From assembly GCA_025459425.1 (NCBI GenBank), contig JALOQF010000028.1, forward strand, positions 1 through 34,609: 34,609 nucleotides of DNA, written 5' to 3'. This document shows positions 23,942 through 31,637 of this stretch, one piece after another. The stretch comes from Myxococcaceae bacterium. Lineage in GTDB: Bacteria > Myxococcota > Myxococcia > Myxococcales > Myxococcaceae. Under the pieces are notes generated by a model that was not told the origin of the DNA, searched no databases, and saw only the letters and a program-made list of their open reading frames with translations. The position numbers and the translations under genes were made by a program. The stretch's first letter is position 1. Each line of letters opens with the position of its first letter.

Positions 23942-25153
23942 TCAGAACGACGCGCTGTCGCGGTCGGTGAAGCGGGCGCCGACGGTGACGGCCCAGAGCG
24001 TGGCCTGGGCGCCGCCGAGCCGGGGCTGCGTGGTCCACACCAGGCGCCCCGTGCCGACGAGCGAGAACCAGCGCGTGAAGGCCCACGCGGCCTGCGCGTC
24101 GCCGAAGAGGGCGAGATCGCCCGCCTGGGGCGAGCGCCCCACCCCGATCGCATACCCCAGGCCGGCCGACGCGCTCGCGGTGAGCTGCTCGACGATGCGC
24201 GACGAGACGGCGAGCCGGCCCTCGACCCGCTCGTAGACGAACCCCGTGAAGCGATCGGCGAAGGGCGCCATCTGCACCGCGGCGTCGACCTGCACCGGCA
24301 CGCCCCGCAGCTCGACGGCGCTCGAGAGGCTGGCCAGCGCGACCGGCAAGAGCTCGGTGAACACGCCCGGCATGGGGCCCCCCGGCATCTCGACGAGGCG
24401 CTCCCGCGTCCACGCCCCGCCAGCGCCCACGGTCAGCACCACGCCGCGCGCGACCTCGAGCTCGCCGCTCTCGGTCAGCTGCGCGATCGACTGCTCGGCC
24501 CCCGTCACCAGGGTGGCATGGCTGGCCTGGGCGGCCGTGACGAGCCGCAGCCGCCGGGTGAGCGAGAACCGGCCGCTCGCCTGCCCCACCGGCCCATGCT
24601 GCAGCGGGAGCTGCAGGCCGCCCGTCGGGTCGCCCGACACGAGGTAGCCCGCGTTGAACGCGAGGGTGAGCCGCTCGGCCGGCCGGGCGTCGAGGGCGAA
24701 GAACGAGGCCGACCGCACGAAGGGCACGGCGCCGAGCGTCTGCACCTCGAAGACGCGGGTCGGCTGGGCCCCCTGCGGGAGCCGCAGCGAGCCGACGTCG
24801 GCCACGCCCTGGGCCGCCTCCTGCAAGACGGTGAACGACCACCGCTCGAAGCGCTGCTGCAGCTGGAAGGTGCCCTGGTGCAGCGGCAGCACGCGGGGCG
24901 CGAGCTGGGGCTCGCGGATGATGAGGTGGGGCGCGTAGCGGAGGGTGAGCAGCGTCGTCGCCCACGCGAGGCCGCCCTGCACGGCCGGGTCGACCTCGAG
25001 GTCGCCGGTGACCGTCGTCGAGGTGTCGCCCGGGAGCGGCGCGCGGGTGGTGACGAGGGCCTGCGCCGAGACGTCGTAGCTGGCGACGGCCGCGCCAGCG
25101 CGGGCCCCGTTCAGCGCGACCCACCCCAGCGCCAGCGCCCACGCCGCCCTCAT
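23942..25153 (-). CDS. epsX: Outer-membrane beta-barrel protein of the export channel (EpsX-like)
   Basis: The 403-residue protein has a signal peptide (MRAAWALALGWVALNGARAGA) and then alternating hydrophobic/polar strands throughout, ending in Phe, the usual outer-membrane barrel signature. The length would fit about 16-18 strands. No enzyme motif is visible. In M. xanthus, the eps barrel EpsX has been proposed to form, with a short OPX protein, a composite translocon that carries polysaccharide through the outer membrane (Sogaard-Andersen group). Adjacency and the 4-base ATGA overlap with the short OPX gene (25150-25153) fit that model. The alternative, an uncharacterised barrel of exosortase-type loci, is compatible. 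Confidence 0.82.
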   Translation of the reverse strand: MRAAWALALGWVALNGARAGAAVASYDVSAQALVTTRAPLPGDTSTTVTGDLEVDPAVQGGLAWATTLLTLRYAPHLIIREPQLAPRVLPLHQGTFQLQQRFERWSFTVLQEAAQGVADVGSLRLPQGAQPTRVFEVQTLGAVPFVRSASFFALDARPAERLTLAFNAGYLVSGDPTGGLQLPLQHGPVGQASGRFSLTRRLRLVTAAQASHATLVTGAEQSIAQLTESGELEVARGVVLTVGAGGAWTRERLVEMPGGPMPGVFTELLPVALASLSSAVELRGVPVQVDAAVQMAPFADRFTGFVYERVEGRLAVSSRIVEQLTASASAGLGYAIGVGRSPQAGDLALFGDAQAAWAFTRWFSLVGTGRLVWTTQPRLGGAQATLWAVTVGARFTDRDSASF

Positions 25154-25737
25154 TCAGCGACCACGATGTCTTGCGGGAGGAGCAGGAACTTCACCGACGC
25201 CGGGTCACCCGAGGTGAGCGCTTCCCACGTGAAGCGGATGCGCACCGGCTTGCCGCGGGGCCCGGCCTTGCGCACCACGAAGAGCCCGTCCTTGTGCGCG
25301 AAGTCGGTCAGCCCGCCAGCCGCGGCGATGGCGTGCAGCACCCCGGCCCCCGGCTCGAGCACCACCACCCCGGGCCGCACCACCTCGCCGACCACCGACA
25401 CGCTCAAGGGGCGCGTCTCTTCGAGCGAGATGGTGACGACCGGCGTGTTGATGAACTCCTTGAGCTTCACCTGCAGCTCGGCCGCCAGCTGCGTCGGCGT
25501 CTTGCCCTCGACGACGAGGTCGTTCACCAGCGGCAACGACACCTTGCCATCGGCGCGGACCCGAACGCGCGCGCTCATCGCCTCTTGCTGGAAGACGCGA
25601 ACCTGCAGCGTGTCTCCGGGCGCGATGACGTACTCGGTCGAGGCGGGCGCCCCGTACGCGTCCACCGGAATGAAGACCCCGCGGGGCGCGTAGCAGCCCG
25701 CCACGCCGAGGAGCACCACGAGGAGGCATCGTCGCAT
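25150..25737 (-). CDS. epsY: Short OPX (Wza-like) polysaccharide export lipoprotein (EpsY-like)
   Basis: The 195-residue protein has a lipobox VAGC after a short hydrophobic signal, then the poly-export domain: YVIAPGDTLQVRVFQQ, VRADGKVSLPLVNDLVVEGKT and the SLBB-like GEVVRPGVVVLEPGAGVLHAIAAAGG. It stops after one PES and one SLBB-type unit, at about half of E. coli Wza (379 residues), and lacks the C-terminal amphipathic helix that spans the outer membrane. Short D1D2 OPX proteins need another pore, here probably the beta-barrel encoded next. It should be a periplasmic, lipid-anchored ring. GGAG is 8-9 bases before ATG 25737. Confidence 0.9.
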   Translation of the reverse strand: MRRCLLVVLLGVAGCYAPRGVFIPVDAYGAPASTEYVIAPGDTLQVRVFQQEAMSARVRVRADGKVSLPLVNDLVVEGKTPTQLAAELQVKLKEFINTPVVTISLEETRPLSVSVVGEVVRPGVVVLEPGAGVLHAIAAAGGLTDFAHKDGLFVVRKAGPRGKPVRIRFTWEALTSGDPASVKFLLLPQDIVVAE

Positions 25738-25778
25738 GGCCGCGTTCTCCGCACCGCGGGTCGAGGGGTCAAGCACGC

Positions 25779-27344
25779 TCATCTGGCCTCCCCGAGCGCT
25801 GGCTCCGGTCGGCGGGCCGAGCGCACGAAGGCGACCAGCTCGCGCACCTTCACCGCCCCCAGCCCCACGGCGAGCACCACGTACAGCCCCGCGCCCGCGC
25901 CGAGACGGACGAAGGGGTGCACCCGGCCGACGAGCCACCCGTCGAGCGCCCATACGACGGCGCACACGACGAGGGTGCGCGCGATGACGCCGACGCTGCG
26001 GGCGTCGAAGGCGCGGCGGCCGACCAGCGCCGTCATGGCCACCGTCACCACCACCTCGGTGCCCAGCTGCGCCAGCGCCGCGCCGATGCCCGCGCCCCCG
26101 GGCCCGAAGGCCCTCGCCGCGGGCCCGATGGCGAGCGCGTTGAGCAGCGGGTTCACCAGCAGCCCGGCGATCGAGATGAAGGCCTGCGTCCACGCGCGGC
26201 CGGTGAGAATGAGCGCGTTCGACGAGAGGATCGCCACGTACGTCAGCACGAAGATGCTCGAGAGCACCTTGAGCGCCGTCGCGGCCGGGGCGAAGGCCTC
26301 GCCGTAGAGCAGCACCACCCACTCGCGAGCGCCCAGCGCCATGAAGAGCGACGAGGGAAACGCGATCGCCAGCACCAGCTCGAGGCTGCGCCGCATCACC
26401 CGGGTGTACTCGTCGTCGGAGCGCGCCTGCGCCCGCGCGAAGAGGGGCATCAACACCCAGCCGATCATCGGCGTCACCATGAGCGCCAGCCCCGACACGA
26501 GGCTCGCCGCGCCGTACCAGCCCACCTCTTCTTCGCCGGCGACGACGGCCAGAATGCTGACGTCGAGCTTGTTGTAGATGGTGTGCGCCGCGAGGTTCAC
26601 GAACATCGGCAGCGAGCCCCACACGGCCAGCCGCGTCGCGGCCCGGTCGACCCGCCAGACGAGGCCCAGGTGCCTGCGCACCAGGCCGAGGCTGACGACG
26701 GTCTTGAGCCCCTCACTCGCCACCACCGCCAGCGCGAGCGCCCACAGCGGCCACCGCCCGACGAGGGCCGCGACGGTGCCCACGCCCCAGACGAGCTTCG
26801 CGGCGATGTTGAGCATCGACAGCTCGCTCACCGTTCCCCGCGCGTGCAGGAGCGCCGCGAGGCTCTGGTTGAACGTGACGAGCAACGCCGACACGCCGAA
26901 CAGATGCACCACCGCCCAGGTCTCGACGGGCCGGCCCGTCACCGAGAGGAAGAGCTGCGTCACGGCGAAGAGCCCGAGCGCCACCAGCACCCGCAGCGCC
27001 GTCACGCCCCCGAAGAACTCGGAGGCGTGCTGGTACCGCACCGACACCTCCTTGCGGATGTAGGTGTCGACCCCGAAGCCGGCGAGCACGAAGAGCGTCG
27101 AGGTGAAGGCGTCGGCGAAGTTCACGACGCCGAAGGCCTGCGGGCCCAACCAGCGCGGCATGAGCAGGCGCACCCCCAGCGCGATGCCCCAGCTCACCAC
27201 GAGGGAACCGAAGAGCTTGAGCGCGTTGAGCGCGGCCAGCCGCGTGTCGGCGTGCGCGCTCGAGGGCGCCGCCACGGGGGCGACCGAACCTTCAGGCCCC
27301 CCCGGCGCCGCCGGGTCCACTCCTGTTGTCGCGAGCCTGGCCAC
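25779..27344 (-). CDS. wzx: Wzx flippase, MOP superfamily
   Basis: The 521-residue protein has about 12-14 hydrophobic segments and the oligosaccharide-flippase arrangement: an N-terminal basic/Ala-Pro-rich cytoplasmic tail (1-40), then GIALGVRLLMPRWLGPQAFG, a block typical of Wzx/RfbX proteins. It moves undecaprenyl-linked repeat units from the cytoplasmic to the periplasmic leaflet. The start is GTG 27344, 10 bp after the stop of the initiating transferase gene. The next gene, the OPX protein, starts after 41 bp. The two-gene start EpsZ-Wzx is the same as remembered for the eps locus. Confidence 0.9.
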   Translation of the reverse strand: MARLATTGVDPAAPGGPEGSVAPVAAPSSAHADTRLAALNALKLFGSLVVSWGIALGVRLLMPRWLGPQAFGVVNFADAFTSTLFVLAGFGVDTYIRKEVSVRYQHASEFFGGVTALRVLVALGLFAVTQLFLSVTGRPVETWAVVHLFGVSALLVTFNQSLAALLHARGTVSELSMLNIAAKLVWGVGTVAALVGRWPLWALALAVVASEGLKTVVSLGLVRRHLGLVWRVDRAATRLAVWGSLPMFVNLAAHTIYNKLDVSILAVVAGEEEVGWYGAASLVSGLALMVTPMIGWVLMPLFARAQARSDDEYTRVMRRSLELVLAIAFPSSLFMALGAREWVVLLYGEAFAPAATALKVLSSIFVLTYVAILSSNALILTGRAWTQAFISIAGLLVNPLLNALAIGPAARAFGPGGAGIGAALAQLGTEVVVTVAMTALVGRRAFDARSVGVIARTLVVCAVVWALDGWLVGRVHPFVRLGAGAGLYVVLAVGLGAVKVRELVAFVRSARRPEPALGEAR

Positions 27345-27353
27345 CGCGCTCGC

Positions 27354-28736
27354 TCAGCTGGCGCCCTTCCCGGTCAACACCACCGGGAAGGTCTTCAAGA
27401 TGAGGCTCAGGTCCTTCGAGAAACTCCACGTGTCGATGTACTGGAGGTCCATGTACATCCACTCCTCGAAGGAGATCGCGTTGCGGCCCGAGACCTGCCA
27501 GATGCAGGTGAGCCCCGGCCGCACCGACAGCCGGCGGCGCTGCCACGACTGGTACTTCGCGACCTCCTGCGGCACCGGCGGCCGTGGCCCGACGACGCTC
27601 ATGTCGCCACGGAGCACGTTGATGAGCTGAGGCAGCTCGTCGATCGAGAACTTCCGCAGAAAGCGGCCGATGGGCGTGATGCGGGGGTCGTGCTTCATCT
27701 TGAAGACCGGCCCGTCCATCTCGTTCTGCGCCGCGAGCTTCGCCTTCAGCTCCTCGGCGTTCACCACCATGGTGCGGAACTTGAGCATGCGAAACGGGCG
27801 ACCGTGGAGGCCGACGCGCGTCTGGCGGAAGAGCACGTCACCCTTCGAGGTGAGCTTGATGAGCGCGGCCACGCCGAGCAGCAGCGGCGCCAGCACCCAC
27901 AGCGCGACGCCCGACGCGAGAATGTCGAAGGCCCGCTTGAAGGCCATCGCCACCGGCCGCGAGGCGACCGTCTGGTAGTGCAGGTAGCCGTCGGTGACGC
28001 CGTGGCTCCCGAGGGGGCGCGCCCGGTCGAGCCGGTACATCGAGGCCGGCAGCGCGAAGGGAATGCCGAACTGCTCGCACACCTTGATGGCCTGCTGCGT
28101 CTCGGGGGCATTCGTCACGGCGTTCGAGGCGAAGTAGACCTCGGCGATGGGCATCGTGCGCAGGAGCATGTCGAGGTCGGCGGTGGTGCCGAGCGTCTGC
28201 CCTTTGAGCTGCGCCGGCGCGGTCTCGGCGCCGTACCGGACGAAGCCGATGACCCGCAGGCGCCGTTTCGCCTTGAGCTCGTCGGCCGTCGCCCGGCCGA
28301 GCGCGCCCACCCCGACGATGAGCACGTCGTCGATGGGCCCCGACTGCGCCGAGAACGCACGGAACACCGAGAAGCGCGTGCCGAGCGCGAGCGGCCAGAG
28401 GATGAGGAGGAACACGCCCACGTTGGGCAGCCCCTCGAGCCGCACGACGATGCCCGCGATGGCCAGCACCGTGGTGACGGCGAACACGAGCACCGAGGTC
28501 ATCGCCGCGTCGTCGGCCGCGCCCCGCTCCGATGCCCAGGGATCGTAGTGACGCAGCGCCATCGCCGTGACCAACCACGTCACCACCGCCGGCACCGTCA
28601 GCCCCAGCGCGATCGAGGCGAACCCGGCGTGGAGTGACGAAGCCACCCCCAGGGCCACCAACACCAGCAACAGATCGAGCAGCAGGCTCACCCGCGCGAC
28701 GAACCCTGCCGCAATGCGTCCAAAAAGTGAGTGCAT
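27354..28736 (-). CDS. epsZ: Initiating undecaprenyl-phosphate sugar phosphotransferase (EpsZ/WbaP-like)
   Basis: The 460-residue polyisoprenyl-phosphate hexose-1-phosphate transferase has four or five N-terminal membrane segments (about 10-125), a CoA-binding/Rossmann-like part with VLIVGVGALGRATADEL (about 140-155), and the C-terminal catalytic domain (about 265-460). The latter carries KRAFDILASG, KFRTMVVNAEE, the catalytic Asp-Glu of SIDELPQL, VGPRPPVP and RPGLTCIWQVSGRN. It transfers hexose-1-phosphate from UDP-sugar to undecaprenyl phosphate, committing carbon to the polymer. It is the first gene of the eight-gene export operon, next to the AT-richer promoter region at 28737-28939. Related proteins in exosortase-type loci have the same architecture. 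Confidence 0.92.
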   Translation of the reverse strand: MHSLFGRIAAGFVARVSLLLDLLLVLVALGVASSLHAGFASIALGLTVPAVVTWLVTAMALRHYDPWASERGAADDAAMTSVLVFAVTTVLAIAGIVVRLEGLPNVGVFLLILWPLALGTRFSVFRAFSAQSGPIDDVLIVGVGALGRATADELKAKRRLRVIGFVRYGAETAPAQLKGQTLGTTADLDMLLRTMPIAEVYFASNAVTNAPETQQAIKVCEQFGIPFALPASMYRLDRARPLGSHGVTDGYLHYQTVASRPVAMAFKRAFDILASGVALWVLAPLLLGVAALIKLTSKGDVLFRQTRVGLHGRPFRMLKFRTMVVNAEELKAKLAAQNEMDGPVFKMKHDPRITPIGRFLRKFSIDELPQLINVLRGDMSVVGPRPPVPQEVAKYQSWQRRRLSVRPGLTCIWQVSGRNAISFEEWMYMDLQYIDTWSFSKDLSLILKTFPVVLTGKGAS

Positions 28737-28788
28737 GTGGGATTCTCGACTTTCGTTCGACCGAGTTGTCCCCTTTGCCTCGAAAATC

Positions 28789-28818
28789 TGAATAGGCCGA
28801 GTTGATTCGACGCGTCAA
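28789..28818 (-). promoter_or_regulatory. Candidate sigma-70-type promoter of the export operon
   Basis: On the minus strand TTGACG (28818-28813) and TATTCA (28794-28789) are separated by 18 bases, with the EpsZ-like start at 28736 about 45 bases beyond the expected start point. The -10 match is weak (3 of 6). The whole 203-bp gap 28737-28939 is clearly richer in A and T than the surrounding genes, with runs such as AAATATTTA, and holds no reading frame I would call a gene. It also separates the end of the PCP-Wzy gene from this operon. Confidence 0.4.
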
Positions 28819-28939
28819 GGCCGGGAATTCAAATATTTACTGCATGGGAACTTCCGAACTCATGTGACTTTTTACGATGGAGTCGGAAAGTTTCGACTGA
28901 GACGGCACGACGACGAACGTCAAGCCTTTGATTGAACTG

Positions 28940-31459
28940 CTATGCCAAGGACGATTCACCGTCCAGCATCGGTTCATTTTTCTGTGTCAGCGGAATCGCA
29001 GCAGGCGACCATCGGCCATACCGGCTCGTCAGCCGGCCGATGATTGCCACGGCGATCGACACGAAGAAGGCGAGCTGCATGGCCTGGGTGCCCATGTCTC
29101 CGAACGCCTGCAGCAGGTAGGTGATGATGATGCCCATCGACACCAGCAGCGCGACCCGCTCCTCGGGCGCCTGCACGACGGGCAGGGTACGGGCGAAGAA
29201 GAACGCCGACAGGCCCAGGTAGAGCAGCAGGCCGAAGAAGCCGGTGATGCCACCGATCCACAGCAGCCAGAGCACCGAGTTGTGGCCGATGTGGCCGAAC
29301 GCCGACTGCGAGAAGTCGTTCGAGGGAATGAACTCGGTGAAGGCGTGGCCGAAGCCCTGGCCGAACACCATGTCGCGCTCCCACGACTTGAGGAGGTTGA
29401 AGTTCTCGATGTCGCGCTCGACGTTCGAGCTCTCTTCTTCCGAGTCGGCAGTCGGAGCGACGATGGAGCGCAGCTTCACCACCGGCTTGAAGAGGCCACC
29501 GCGCGCGTTCCAGCCGACCGCCGTGTAGAGCAGCAGCACGGGGATCATCGCGACGATGGCCTGCGTCAGGAGCCGCTTCGCGCGGTGCATCGGGCTCACC
29601 AGGTAGATGAAGCCGAGCGCCATGGCGATGTCGACGTAGGCGATGCGGCGATCGTTGAGCTTGAGGGCCAGCGCCAGCACCGGCAGCCAGAGGAGCGCCT
29701 GCAGCAGGTGCCGCCACGACGGCCATTCCCACACCCGCACGAGCGCCAGCACCACGCCGGTGACGAACACCATCGTGTCGTTGTGGCCCGTGGTGTGCGG
29801 CGGGTACTCGCCCGAAGGAAACGCGATGCCGTACATGAAGTACGCCCCCAGGAGCGCCTTCACCACGCTGCCCACCACCAGCACCCGGCCGAGCAGGCGC
29901 AGATCGTCGGGGAACCGAAAGGCCGACAACGCCAGCAGCGACGCCAGGGGGAGAAAGGCCAGCGCCCTGAACTGCCAGAGCGCCTCACGGAAGATGCCGC
30001 CGCGGGCGAGCCCCCACACCACCAGCCAGCACACCGTCACGAACGACAGCACCAGCGCGCCCCGCAGCGGCCCGGGGCCCTGGGCTCCGGGGGCTTCGGT
30101 CTGCTCGGCCCTCCCCGCGAGCCGCCGCAGGAGGGTGAGCGCGCCCAGGCCCATCAGCGACAGCTCGAAGCCGGTGAACCAGGCGATGTTGGTGAAGAAC
30201 ACGCGCCCGATGGGCCACAGCGGCGAGCGCCAGAGGTTGTAGTAGGGCCTGTCGGTCGGGTCGTCGACGGTGACGGCGAGCAGCAGCAGCCCCAGCAGCG
30301 GCCACTTCAGCGGCAGCCGCCAGAGCGCCCAGCCGGCGGCCACGAGGAGCCAGGGGCCGAGCCCGCCCAGGGGGTGACGCGTGAGCGCCAGCGCCGCGCC
30401 GCTCGCTGCGCCCAGGAGCGAGACGACGAGGAGCGCCCGCGGCGCGATCGGCAGCATCACCCCCGACCACTCCCGGGTGACGCTGGCGACGACCGGCACG
30501 CCCGTCACCGCCGACGCCTGCGCGTCCGAGAGCACGCGCTTTCCGAGCAGGCCCGACACCACCGCGCCGCCCAGGTGAGACGACAGGCATGCCACCAGCA
30601 GGCCCAGCGCCCACTGCACAGGTGACGGCCCCTCGGGGCGGCGAGGCGCGCGGGGAGGCACCGTCACCAGCGTGCGGAACCGCGCCGACTTCGCCATCGC
30701 CTCGGCGCGCAGGTGGGTGTTGGCCGCTTCGAGCCAGAGCTCCGACGCGCGGCCCGTGTCGCGCCTGAGCTGCTCGCGCGCGCCGGCGTAGTTCGGCCAG
30801 CGCCCCTGCGCGCGCGCCGCGCGCTGCTCCTGCTCGACGGACTCGAGGCGCGCCCGCAGCTCGGCCTCGACCCCTGCGCGCTGCCCGTCGAGCGCGCGCG
30901 CCGCTGCTTCGAGGGCCCCGACGTCTCGCTCGAGCCGCAGCGCCTGCAGCGCGACCAGCGTGCCCTCGACCATCGAGCGCGCCACCTGCGGGTCGCTCCA
31001 CTCGCAGGCGATGAACACCTTGTTGCCCTCGACCCACACGCCCAGCCGCTGGTCGACCATCGCCACCAGCGCGTCGAGCAGATCCTCGTCGGACATGGGG
31101 CCGCGCACGCGCTCGACGAGGGCGTCCTTCAGGCGCGCGAGCGGCGAGCGGGTGGCGGCCCAGCGGTCGACCAGCCCGGTGCGCTTGACGAGCGCGACGA
31201 GGCGGGCCTTCGAGGTCAACAGCTCGGGGAGCTGCGCGAGATCGCCATCGAGGCGCGGCACGGCATCGAAGGGCGCGGTGAGCCGGTAGAGGGTGGCCGG
31301 CTCGGCGACGACCACCTCGGCCTGCACCCGCCACGTCTCGGGCAGCGCCAGCCTCACGACGAGCGCCGTGGCCAGGGCGACCGCGAGCGTGAGCGCGCCG
31401 CTCACCCGGTGCCGGGCGAGGCTGATGCGGAGCGTCTGTCGCACCTGGTGGAGGGACAT
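28940..31459 (-). CDS. wzy: PCP (Wzz)-Wzy fusion: chain-length domain joined to O-antigen-type polymerase
   Basis: The 839-residue protein has two parts. Residues 1-330 are a complete PCP module: membrane segment (about 20-40), periplasmic domain with LVALVKRTGLVDRWAATRSP, a coiled-coil (about 180-260), a second segment (about 282-305) and the PCP tail ending GVPVVASV. Residues about 340-825 have some 11-13 hydrophobic segments with Wzy/WaaL features: a long periplasmic loop containing IENFNLLKSWERDMVFGQG, and HNSVLWLLWIGGITGFFGLL after it. The O-antigen ligase/polymerase family joins repeat units or transfers polymer in the periplasm. ATG 31459 lies 4 bp after the stop of the 57-residue gene. 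Wzz and Wzy are normally separate proteins, so the fusion is unusual; no internal stop or frameshift is visible. Confidence 0.88.
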   Translation of the reverse strand: MSLHQVRQTLRISLARHRVSGALTLAVALATALVVRLALPETWRVQAEVVVAEPATLYRLTAPFDAVPRLDGDLAQLPELLTSKARLVALVKRTGLVDRWAATRSPLARLKDALVERVRGPMSDEDLLDALVAMVDQRLGVWVEGNKVFIACEWSDPQVARSMVEGTLVALQALRLERDVGALEAAARALDGQRAGVEAELRARLESVEQEQRAARAQGRWPNYAGAREQLRRDTGRASELWLEAANTHLRAEAMAKSARFRTLVTVPPRAPRRPEGPSPVQWALGLLVACLSSHLGGAVVSGLLGKRVLSDAQASAVTGVPVVASVTREWSGVMLPIAPRALLVVSLLGAASGAALALTRHPLGGLGPWLLVAAGWALWRLPLKWPLLGLLLLAVTVDDPTDRPYYNLWRSPLWPIGRVFFTNIAWFTGFELSLMGLGALTLLRRLAGRAEQTEAPGAQGPGPLRGALVLSFVTVCWLVVWGLARGGIFREALWQFRALAFLPLASLLALSAFRFPDDLRLLGRVLVVGSVVKALLGAYFMYGIAFPSGEYPPHTTGHNDTMVFVTGVVLALVRVWEWPSWRHLLQALLWLPVLALALKLNDRRIAYVDIAMALGFIYLVSPMHRAKRLLTQAIVAMIPVLLLYTAVGWNARGGLFKPVVKLRSIVAPTADSEEESSNVERDIENFNLLKSWERDMVFGQGFGHAFTEFIPSNDFSQSAFGHIGHNSVLWLLWIGGITGFFGLLLYLGLSAFFFARTLPVVQAPEERVALLVSMGIIITYLLQAFGDMGTQAMQLAFFVSIAVAIIGRLTSRYGRWSPAAIPLTQKNEPMLDGESSLA

Positions 31460-31463
31460 GGCG

Positions 31464-31637
31464 TCAGGCGGCGATGCGCGGGAGGACGAAGCGGGCGAAG
31501 AGGGCGTAGCCGACGTGCAGCACCGCCAGGCCGAGGAGCGCCAGGCGCATCGCGCGCAGCGGGTGTGGCTCGCGCGCCGCCCAGATGGGGATCACCACCA
31601 GCCCCACGACGATGCTGAGCAGGAGGAGCTTGCTCAT
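31464..31637 (-). CDS. 57-residue membrane protein, unknown
   Basis: ATG 31637 overlaps the stop of the upstream GH44 gene (ATGA, 31634-31637), and TGA at 31466-31464 is 4 bp from the start of the PCP-Wzy gene. The product has two hydrophobic segments: KLLLLSIVVGLVVIPIW (3-19), and MRLALLGLAVLHVGYALFA (30-48), with a charged REPHPLR turn between. It ends FVLPRIAA. The tight packing between two coupled genes supports it as a real gene. It may help assembly or stability of the polymerase complex (inference). I do not recognise a family. Confidence 0.72.
   Translation of the reverse strand: MSKLLLLSIVVGLVVIPIWAAREPHPLRAMRLALLGLAVLHVGYALFARFVLPRIAA

Noticed and set aside
25917..28637. Plus-strand open frame of 906 codons opposite wzx and epsZ
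   Set aside because: The product is almost entirely Arg, His, Glu and Pro, with no fold signal; both minus-strand genes are clear.
28882..28897. Short hairpin GTCGGAAAGTTTCGAC as a terminator of the polymerase gene
   Set aside because: The stem is only about six pairs including a G-U pair, and no T-run follows on either strand.
28942..28957. Minus-strand TGGCAT followed by a TT element, resembling a sigma-54 promoter
   Set aside because: The invariant GC of the -12 element is absent (TTCAA instead of TTGCA), and the site lies at the end of the polymerase coding region.
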